Source: Arthrobacter bambusae (GTDB lineage Bacteria; Actinomycetota; Actinomycetes; Actinomycetales; Micrococcaceae). Taken from it: a DNA stretch of 64,000 bases. The position numbers and the translations under genes were made by a program. The notes under the pieces are model-generated. The model was not told the DNA's origin. It did not search any database and worked only from the letters and a program-made list of their open reading frames with translations. Positions 50,269 through 56,937 of this stretch are shown piece by piece. The DNA lies in the NCBI RefSeq assembly GCF_030812595.1, contig NZ_JAUSSZ010000002.1, positions 62,001-126,000 of the forward strand. The letters run 5' to 3'. Numbering within the stretch: position 1 is the first letter of the stretch; every line of letters begins with the position of its first letter.

Positions 50269-51077
50269 GGATCACCCGCACGCGTGTCGCCGCGCTGCTC
50301 GTTGCCGGCGCCCTCGCGGCCGGCACCACCGGCTGCGGTACGGGCAGCCCCGCGGGCACCGCGAGCAGCGGATCGGCCAGCGCCAGCGAAACGCCAAGGC
50401 TCACCGGTACAGTGACGGTTTACGCGGCTGCCTCGCTGAAGGCGACGTTCACCAAGCTGGCCGGCGAATTCGAGGCCACGAACCCGGGCACCAAAGTCGC
50501 CCTGAGCTTCGCAGGGTCTTCAGACCTTGTCACGCAGATCACCCAGGGCGCGCCGGCGGACGTCTTCGCCTCGGCAGATACGAAGAACATGGCCAAGCTC
50601 TCTGACGCCAACCTGCTCGACGGACCGGCCAAGAACTTCGCCACCAACGTCCTGAGCATTGCCGTCCCGCCGTCCAATCCGGCGTCCATCCGTTCCTTCG
50701 CGGACCTGGCCAAGCCGGGGGTCAAGGTGGTTGTGTGCGCCAGCCAAGTACCCTGCGGCTCCGCAGCCCAGACCATCGAAAAGGCCACCGGCACGGTCCT
50801 CAAACCGGTTAGTGAGGAGTCTTCCGTGACTGATGTCCTGGGCAAGGTCGCCTCCGGGGAAGCGGACGCCGGACTCGTCTACGTCACCGACGTCAAGGGC
50901 GCCGGGGATAAGGTCAAGGGAATCGCTTTCGCCGAGTCGGACAAGGCTGTCAACACCTACCCGATCGGCACCGTCGGCACCAGCAAGAACAAGGATCTGG
51001 CCGCCGCCTTCATCGCTTTGGTGACGGGAAGCGAAGGCAGGAAAGTTCTCGGCGACGCCGGTTTCGGAACGCCATAA
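50265..51077 (+). CDS. modA: Molybdate-binding lipoprotein ModA
   Basis: 270 residues. Lipoprotein signal VAALLVAGALAAGTTGCG. ModA features: TVYAAASLKATFTKLAGEFEATNPG, SFAGSSDLVTQITQGAPADVFASAD, and EADAGLVYVTDV. It captures molybdate for an ABC importer. modB and modC are absent downstream; instead a 20-bp tandem duplication begins within its last codons and a VOC gene follows. The importer components may lie elsewhere or have been lost. Confidence 0.93.
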   Translation: MRITRTRVAALLVAGALAAGTTGCGTGSPAGTASSGSASASETPRLTGTVTVYAAASLKATFTKLAGEFEATNPGTKVALSFAGSSDLVTQITQGAPADVFASADTKNMAKLSDANLLDGPAKNFATNVLSIAVPPSNPASIRSFADLAKPGVKVVVCASQVPCGSAAQTIEKATGTVLKPVSEESSVTDVLGKVASGEADAGLVYVTDVKGAGDKVKGIAFAESDKAVNTYPIGTVGTSKNKDLAAAFIALVTGSEGRKVLGDAGFGTP

Positions 51078-51101
51078 ACCATTTCGGAACGCCATAAACC
51101 T
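51062..51101. repeat. 20-bp tandem duplication at the modA end
   Basis: TTTCGGAACGCCATAAACCA followed by a second copy with one changed base. The first copy contains the modA stop codon. Confidence 0.9.
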
Positions 51102-51163
51102 TCAGAACGAAGAGAGCAGGATTCGAGAAGCGCTTGCGGGCACCGCGGACTAGCGTCATTGCC

Positions 51164-51574
51164 ATGACTATTTCACTGCAGTACTCACAAATCACTGTCA
51201 ACGATCCTGACGAAGCACTTACCTTCTACCGGGATGCCCTCGGCCTCGAGGTTCTCAATGACGTCGCGCAAGGCGGATTCCGTTGGGTGACGCTCGGCAG
51301 CTCCGAGCAGCCGGGCGTTGAAATCGTGCTTTCCGAACCCCATGCTGGCCGGTCCAAGGCCGACGGCGACGCCCTCCAGGAACTGGTCACCAAGGGGGTC
51401 CTGGGCCCGATCGTCTTCCGCACTGACGACGTCGACACGCTCTTCGAGAAGGTCAGGGCCTCGGGCGCAGAGGTCATGCAGGAGCCGATCGACCAGCCAT
51501 GGGGTCCCCGCGACTGCGCCTTCCGCGATCCTTCGGGAAACATGGTGAGGATCAACCAGGCGCCGGCCGCGTAG
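51164..51574 (+). CDS. VOC/glyoxalase superfamily protein
   Basis: 136 residues from MTISLQYSQITVNDPDEALTFYRDALGLEVLND, one paired beta-alpha-beta module, with GPIVFRTDDVDTLFEKVRASGAEVMQEP and DCAFRDPSGNMVRIN. Metal-ligand positions are only partly conserved. Such proteins are dioxygenase-like, resistance or isomerase enzymes; function is not readable. Probably the original partner of the AraC gene upstream. Confidence 0.88.
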   Translation: MTISLQYSQITVNDPDEALTFYRDALGLEVLNDVAQGGFRWVTLGSSEQPGVEIVLSEPHAGRSKADGDALQELVTKGVLGPIVFRTDDVDTLFEKVRASGAEVMQEPIDQPWGPRDCAFRDPSGNMVRINQAPAA

Positions 51575-51638
51575 CTTGCGCCCGGGCCGGTGGGTGTGGC
51601 CCCGGGCCACACGCACCGGCCGCCCGGAAACTCGTCCC

Positions 51639-51665
51639 TTACGCCCGCACTTTCGTTGCCGATAG
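51639..51665 (+). promoter_or_regulatory. Sigma-28-type promoter for fliM-csrA operon
   Basis: -35 TTACGCCC (51639-51646), 11-base spacer, -10 GCCGATAG (51658-51665). The -10 ends eight bases before the fliM GTG, so transcription would begin at or next to the start codon. Confidence 0.72.
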
Positions 51666-51673
51666 TGGCAACC

Positions 51674-52570
51674 GTGAGTGAACAGGAAGATCAATCGGCG
51701 GGACGGCAGCGGACCGTGGACGTCTACGACTTCCGCAGGCCTACGACCCTGCCGCGCCAGCACAGCCGCGTCCTGGAAGTGGCTTTCGAGACGTTCGCCC
51801 GCCAATGGGGAACGCAGCTCACAGCCAAGGTCCGCGTGAAATCCACCGCGACCCTTGAGCAGCTCATCATGCAGAGCTACGACGAATATGCCGCGTCACT
51901 CCCTTCGGTCACCTCGATGGTGCTGTGCCGCATTGAGGGCACCGAATCGCGGCTGGTCATGCAGTTTCCTGCCACGGCCGCATTGTCCTGGGTCACCCGC
52001 ATGCTGGGCGGGGCCAGCGAGTCGGCCGTCCCGGATCGGAAGTTCACCCAGATCGAGCAGGCCCTCATCAGCCGCATGGTGGAAGACGGACTGGAGGACC
52101 TGAGCTATTCGCTTGGCGCCCTGCTGACCACCCCTGTGCGCATGGACGTCATCCAGTACAACTCCCAGTTCGCCCAGGCTGCGGCTCCGGCGGAACTCAT
52201 GATCGTGGCCTCATTCACCGTGAAGGTGGGCGAAAGCCTTGCGACGGCCAGTCTCGCGATTCCCGCGGACATCCTCCTTTCCGGGCTCGGCGACGTGAAT
52301 CCCACTGTTCACAGCGGCGACGCCGAGGCGCTGGTCCGCGCCCAGGTCACCCAGGTGCCGGTAGACATAGCCATCCAGTTGAGCCCCACTCCGGTCACGC
52401 CGGCGCAGATCCTGGGCCTCGCCGTCGGGGACGTCATTCCGCTGCCACACCTGGAGAACAGGCCCTTCGACGTCGCCATCAACGGCACGCGCCTGGCCAC
52501 CGCAGCACCGGCCCGCAACGGCTCCCGTGCAGCCGCCGTCATCGTCACAATCGAGGAGAACCAGCGATGA
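51674..52570 (+). CDS. fliM: Flagellar motor switch protein FliM
   Basis: 298 residues from the GTG reading SEQEDQSAGRQRTVDVYDFRRPTTL; upstream codons overlap the promoter and do not look coding. YDFRRP, the middle domain with RMLGGASESAVPDRKFTQIEQALI, and the C-terminal SpoA domain (VTQVPVDIAIQLSPTPVTPAQILGLAVGDVIPL) identify FliM. The usual N-terminal CheY-binding motif (EIDALL type) is absent. It forms the C-ring with FliG and FliN and overlaps fliN by four bases. Confidence 0.93.
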   Translation: MSEQEDQSAGRQRTVDVYDFRRPTTLPRQHSRVLEVAFETFARQWGTQLTAKVRVKSTATLEQLIMQSYDEYAASLPSVTSMVLCRIEGTESRLVMQFPATAALSWVTRMLGGASESAVPDRKFTQIEQALISRMVEDGLEDLSYSLGALLTTPVRMDVIQYNSQFAQAAAPAELMIVASFTVKVGESLATASLAIPADILLSGLGDVNPTVHSGDAEALVRAQVTQVPVDIAIQLSPTPVTPAQILGLAVGDVIPLPHLENRPFDVAINGTRLATAAPARNGSRAAAVIVTIEENQR

Positions 52571-53343
52571 GCATCACCCTGACCCTGCACGAGTCCGCGG
52601 CGGAACGTCTCGCAATGCAACTGCCGACTCCTGCCACGCTGCAGGTCTCCGGGATTGTCCCGCCCCAGGCCGCCGCGTCGTACGCGCCGCTCGCGGTCAC
52701 GGCCACTTTCGTGGGTGCCGTGACCGCGGACTTCGCACTCATCCTCACGGACCGTTCATTCCTGGCCGCCGCCGGTGGCGGGTTGACCGGCGCCGCATCC
52801 CAAGGCGGCCTGCCCGCCGGAGTGGGGTCCGGCAGCGTCGTGTCGGGCGTCGACATCTTGCGTCCGGCGATGGAACACGCAGCTGAGGCGTTCGATGCCG
52901 GCGTGCTGGGGGAGTTGCGCGAGGAAGACGGCTCCGGGCTGCTGTCCGATCCGGAAACCGCGGTTTTTGAACTGCGCCAGCCGCACGCGATGGACGGCGG
53001 GCAGGCGTTCGGCTGGTTCGCCGTCCGGGTCCGCGAACACGGGACCGTGCAGGACACCACTGCCCCGCGGCGGCCCCAGCCCGAGGCGGCTTCGTCCCGC
53101 CTTGGACTGATCAGCAACGTCGAAATGGCCCTCACCGTGGAAATCGGCCGCACCCGCATGTCCGTGCGCGACGCCCTCGCCCTGGAACCGGGCAAAGTGA
53201 TCGAACTGGACCGTTCGGCCGGTGCGCCCGCGGATGTCCTCCTCAACGGCCGCCTGATCGCGCACGGCGAAGTCGTCGTCGTGGACCAGGACTACGCGGT
53301 GCGCATCACCCGCATCCTGGACGTCGCCGAGGGAATTTACTAG
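52567..53343 (+). CDS. fliN: Extended FliN/FliY-like motor switch protein
   Basis: 258 residues, about twice a standard FliN. The C-terminal SpoA domain is clear (LISNVEMALTVEIGRTRMSVRDALALEPGKVIELDRSAGAPADVLLNGRLIAHGEVVVVDQDYAVRITRI). The first 165 residues form a separate domain (LQVSGIVPP, DFALILTDRSFLA, VDILRPAMEHAAEAFD) placed like the CheC-type region of FliY. No clear CheC phosphatase motif is seen. It completes the C-ring. Four-base overlaps or tight gaps on both sides. Confidence 0.92.
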   Translation: MSITLTLHESAAERLAMQLPTPATLQVSGIVPPQAAASYAPLAVTATFVGAVTADFALILTDRSFLAAAGGGLTGAASQGGLPAGVGSGSVVSGVDILRPAMEHAAEAFDAGVLGELREEDGSGLLSDPETAVFELRQPHAMDGGQAFGWFAVRVREHGTVQDTTAPRRPQPEAASSRLGLISNVEMALTVEIGRTRMSVRDALALEPGKVIELDRSAGAPADVLLNGRLIAHGEVVVVDQDYAVRITRILDVAEGIY

Positions 53344-53847
53344 ATGGATTCGCTCATCCTCGGGCTGCGCGTGCTGGTGGCCCTGGGTGCGGTGCTGGGA
53401 CTCATTTGGGTACTGCAGCGCCGTCTTCTCAAAGGCAAAGCCAAAGGCCGACGCCGGGCCAACACGACCCTGACGGTGGTCAGCCGGCAGGCTGTCGGCC
53501 AAAAGGCCTCTGTGGTGGTGGTCGACGCCGGTGACAAGCGCTTCCTGCTGGGCGTCACCGAGCACGCCATCAACGTCCTGCACAGCGGGGACGTGCCGAT
53601 GGAACTTCCGGAAAGCACGACGGCGGAGGCACCTGAGAGCTTCGCGGACATCTTCCGCGACGCCGGTGGCACGCCGCTTCCCGACAACATGCCCCCAGCC
53701 GCCGCACTCCAAGGCAGCGGACTCACCCGCCGCAGCGAGATCCACCGACGCAGCGGGCTGGACAAAGCCCAGCCCATGCACGGTTCCATCCTTGCCGGTT
53801 CCACTTGGCGGCAGGCTGCCGAGGCCATCAGGGGACGCCGGAATTGA
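53344..53847 (+). CDS. fliO: Flagellar biosynthesis protein FliO
   Basis: 167 residues with a single N-terminal membrane helix (LRVLVALGAVLGLIWVLQRRLL) followed by the FliO domain (TLTVVSRQAVGQKASVVVVDAGDKRFLLGVTEHAINVLHSG). The last 70 residues are polar and probably disordered. FliO helps assemble the FliP ring and lies directly upstream of fliP. Confidence 0.92.
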   Translation: MDSLILGLRVLVALGAVLGLIWVLQRRLLKGKAKGRRRANTTLTVVSRQAVGQKASVVVVDAGDKRFLLGVTEHAINVLHSGDVPMELPESTTAEAPESFADIFRDAGGTPLPDNMPPAAALQGSGLTRRSEIHRRSGLDKAQPMHGSILAGSTWRQAAEAIRGRRN

Positions 53848-53900
53848 TCCTGACTCTTGGGCCTGCCGATGCCCTCCGCACCGGCAGGAGATCGCTCGCC

Positions 53901-54719
53901 GTGCGCAGGACGCTTCCAGCGGTGCTCTGCGTCGTGTTGCTGACGGCCCTGTTCCTGTGGCTGGGCGCATCCGCAGGGCATGCGGCACCGGTCAGCCCGA
54001 CGCCACCTACCGCGCCCGCGGTCCCCACCGCGCCGGCCCAACCCTCCAGCGGCAACGTCAGCATCAACATCAACGGGCTGGACGGAAAGCCGTCCACCGC
54101 GGTGGTGACTTTGATCGGGATCACGCTGCTCTCCGTCGCTCCTGCCCTGCTGCTCATGATGACCTCGTTCACCAAGATCTTCGTGGTGCTGGCCATGACC
54201 CGCAACGCCTTGTCCCTACCGTCCATCCCGCCCAACCAAGTGCTGGCCGGGCTGGCGCTCTTCCTGTCCCTGTTCGTGATGTGGCCCGTGATTTCGGAGA
54301 TCAACAACGTCGGCATCCAGCCCTACCTGAACGGGACGCTGGACTTCAATGGAGCCGTTTCCGCCGGATCCGCGCCACTCCAGCACTTCATGGTGGCGCA
54401 CACCCGCCAAGAAGACATTGCCCTCATGACCAGGGCTGCCAAGCTCGATAACCCGGCAAACCCGCAATCGGTCCCGTTACAGACCCTCATCCCGGCGTTC
54501 ATGATCTCCGAACTCCGGGCGGCGTTCATCATCGGTTTCGTCATTTTCATCCCGTTCCTGGTGATCGACCTCGTTGTCTCGGCCGCGCTCATGTCCATGG
54601 GCATGATGATGCTTCCGCCCGTGATGATCTCCCTGCCCTTCAAGATCCTGCTGTTCATCCTGGTGGACGGCTGGGGACTGGTGATCACCGCCTTGATCCA
54701 GAGTTATTCGAGCGGCTGA
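53901..54719 (+). CDS. fliP: Flagellar export gate protein FliP
   Basis: 272 residues. The GTG at 53901 follows AGGAG and gives a classical signal peptide (RRTLPAVLCVVLLTALFLWLG, cleavage near GHAAP), as in other FliP. A TTG at 53844, overlapping the fliO stop, would add 19 residues. Then come a proline-rich segment and the FliP core: LMMTSFTKIFVVLAMTRNAL, PNQVLAGLALFLSLFVMWPV, LIPAFMISELRAAFIIGFVIFIPFLVIDLVVSA. It forms the export channel with FliQ and FliR. Confidence 0.95.
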   Translation: MRRTLPAVLCVVLLTALFLWLGASAGHAAPVSPTPPTAPAVPTAPAQPSSGNVSININGLDGKPSTAVVTLIGITLLSVAPALLLMMTSFTKIFVVLAMTRNALSLPSIPPNQVLAGLALFLSLFVMWPVISEINNVGIQPYLNGTLDFNGAVSAGSAPLQHFMVAHTRQEDIALMTRAAKLDNPANPQSVPLQTLIPAFMISELRAAFIIGFVIFIPFLVIDLVVSAALMSMGMMMLPPVMISLPFKILLFILVDGWGLVITALIQSYSSG

Positions 54720-54994
54720 TGGATACGAACGCAGTCCTGGACATTTGCCTCCAGGCCCTGATTCTTGCGGCCAAGCTTGCCGCGCCTGCCTTGATCACCG
54801 CGCTGGTGGTGGGCCTCGCTATTTCCCTGCTGCAGTCCATCACCCAGCTGCAGGAAGCCACCCTCTCCTTCGTGCCCAAGGCAGTTGCCGTGGCTGTGGC
54901 CCTGGTGGTGTGCGGGCATTGGATGATCACCGAGGCGGTCTCCTTCACCAGCGAGCTCTTTGCCCGGATACCCGGCCTGATCGGCGGAGCGTGA
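54719..54994 (+). CDS. fliQ: Flagellar export gate protein FliQ
   Basis: 91 residues, two membrane helices, normal length. ILAAKLAAPALITALVVGLAISLLQSITQLQEATLSFVPK is the FliQ signature. It overlaps fliP by one base (TGATG) and is separated from fliR by one base. Confidence 0.96.
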   Translation: MDTNAVLDICLQALILAAKLAAPALITALVVGLAISLLQSITQLQEATLSFVPKAVAVAVALVVCGHWMITEAVSFTSELFARIPGLIGGA

Positions 54995-54995
54995 A

Positions 54996-55754
54996 GTGGA
55001 GCTTCCCTTCAACCAGTCCTGGCTTGAAGTCCTGTTGTTGGCTTCCGTCCGGATGACGGCCTTCTTGGTGGTGGCCCCGCCGTTCGCGCACCAAGCAATC
55101 CCGCTGCGCGTCAAAGCGATGCTTGGGATCGGTTTGGGGCTGGCAGTCTCCCAACGGCTCTCCGTGGGCTACACCTCCAAGGACACCGCAGGGTTCATCA
55201 CGGCCGTGGTCCTTGAGCTCGTGACAGGCGTGGTCCTCGGCTTCCTCGTTCTCCTCGTCTTCGCGGCCGTCCAATCCGCCGGCAGCCTGATAGACCTCTT
55301 CAGCGGATTCCAGATGGCCCAGGGCTTCGATCCCCAGATGATGATCAACGGCGCCCAATTCACCCGTCTGATGCAGATGGCCGCCATGGCGCTGCTTTTC
55401 GCGTCGGACGGCTACCAGCTGGTGATCGGCGGCCTGACCGGGAGTTTCACCGCCTTGCCACTGGCCGGAGGGCTGGACATGGCACAGCCCGTGCACGCCA
55501 TGATTTCGGCTGTCACGGGGATGTTCCTATCCGCGGTGCAAATCGCCGGGCCTTTGCTGGTGGTGCTGGTACTCGCCGACATCGGGCTGGGGCTCCTCAC
55601 CCGCGTGGCGCCGGCCCTGAACGCCTTCGCCATGGGCTTTCCCCTTAAGGTCTTCATCACCCTCGCGCTCGCGGGGTTCCTGTTCCTCGCACTGCCCCGT
55701 CTCGTTGCCATGTTCGCCGAGCAGGCGGCGAACACCCTGATGGGGGTGGGCTGA
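54996..55754 (+). CDS. fliR: Flagellar export gate protein FliR
   Basis: 252 residues, GTG start, six membrane helices. VEVLLLASVRMTAFLVVAPPF-type N-terminus, EMVTGVVLGFL-like LELVTGVVLGFLVLLVF, DLFSGFQMAQGFDPQ and the FPLKVFITLALAGFLFL region are typical. It is abutted by flhB with no gap. Confidence 0.95.
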   Translation: MELPFNQSWLEVLLLASVRMTAFLVVAPPFAHQAIPLRVKAMLGIGLGLAVSQRLSVGYTSKDTAGFITAVVLELVTGVVLGFLVLLVFAAVQSAGSLIDLFSGFQMAQGFDPQMMINGAQFTRLMQMAAMALLFASDGYQLVIGGLTGSFTALPLAGGLDMAQPVHAMISAVTGMFLSAVQIAGPLLVVLVLADIGLGLLTRVAPALNAFAMGFPLKVFITLALAGFLFLALPRLVAMFAEQAANTLMGVG

Positions 55755-56858
55755 GTGTCGGATTCACAGGAGAAAACCGAGCAAGCCACCGACAAACGGA
55801 TGCGGGAAGTCAGGTCCAAAGGGCAGCTTTCCCGCTCGCAGGACCTCACCGCCTGGCTCGCTGTCGGATCCGCGGCGGCCATGATCCCGTCCACCATCGA
55901 GCGTGCCTCGAACGCGGCAGCGGACCAGCTGTTCACCGTCCGCGGCGTGATCGCGGACCCCGAACCCGCCAAGGCCGTGGCAGCACTTGAAGCCGGGTTC
56001 GGTTCTTTGGCCCAGGTACTGGGACCTCTGTTCGTGGTGGTCATGGTGGTGGTGCTGGCCGGATCCGCGGTGCAAGGCGGTATCCACTTCAAGAAGTTCC
56101 GCGCCGAGTTCGAACACTTCAACCTTGTCAGCGGACTCAAACGCGTCTTCGGCGGCCAAGCACTGTGGGGTGGGCTGAAGGCTCTACTGAAGACCGCCGT
56201 CGTCGGGCTGGTCCTCTACGCGGTAGTGCAGGGCCTCATCCCGGTGCTCCTCACTGCCGGGGGACTGCCCGTGTCAGGCATCCTCGCGGCAGCGGCAGGG
56301 GGCATCGGCTCGTTGATCCAGTTCGCCGTGCTCGCGGGCCTGGTCCTGGCTTCCGCGGACATCTTCGTGGTCATGCGCCGCAACCGCAAGAAGACGCGCA
56401 TGTCCAAAAAGGAAATCAAGGACGAAAGCAAGAACAGCGACGGCGATCCCCTCATCAAGTCCCAGCGCCGCTCGCGCCAATTGAGCATGAGCCGGAACCG
56501 CATGATCGGCGCGATCGCGGACGCCGACGTCGTGATCGTCAACCCGACGCATGTCGCCGTTGCACTGAAGTACGACGCCGGCAAAGCGGCACCGCGCGTG
56601 GTGGCCAAGGGAGCCGGGGTGATCGCTGCCCGTATCAGGGAGGAGGCGGAGGCGAGATCCGTCCCGATGGTCCAGGACATCCCGCTGGCCAGGGCACTGC
56701 ACTCGGCCTGCGATCTGGGCCAGGAGATCCCCGTGGAGCTGTACCGGGCCGTGGCCGGAGTCCTGGCGTTCGTGATGTCGCTCAAGGCCAGGGGAGCGGC
56801 ACGCGGAATGCGCCGCCTGCCTGGCCTGGCCGGAACCGTCGCCGGAGCGCCCGCATGA
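55755..56858 (+). CDS. flhB: Flagellar export switch protein FlhB
   Basis: 367 residues, GTG start. N-terminus SQEKTEQATDKRMREVRSKGQLSRSQDL, four membrane helices, and the cytoplasmic domain with MSKKEIKDESKNSDGDP and the autocleavage site Asn263-Pro-Thr-His266 (VIVNPTHVAVALKYD) intact. FlhB switches export from rod/hook to filament substrates with FliK. It is followed by 79 bases before flhA. Confidence 0.97.
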   Translation: MSDSQEKTEQATDKRMREVRSKGQLSRSQDLTAWLAVGSAAAMIPSTIERASNAAADQLFTVRGVIADPEPAKAVAALEAGFGSLAQVLGPLFVVVMVVVLAGSAVQGGIHFKKFRAEFEHFNLVSGLKRVFGGQALWGGLKALLKTAVVGLVLYAVVQGLIPVLLTAGGLPVSGILAAAAGGIGSLIQFAVLAGLVLASADIFVVMRRNRKKTRMSKKEIKDESKNSDGDPLIKSQRRSRQLSMSRNRMIGAIADADVVIVNPTHVAVALKYDAGKAAPRVVAKGAGVIAARIREEAEARSVPMVQDIPLARALHSACDLGQEIPVELYRAVAGVLAFVMSLKARGAARGMRRLPGLAGTVAGAPA

Positions 56859-56937
56859 GCCGGCTCCCTGGCCTCCGCACGAACGGCACCCCTCAAACTG
56901 CACCCCCCAACCACGCCACCCCGGACAGGACATCGCT

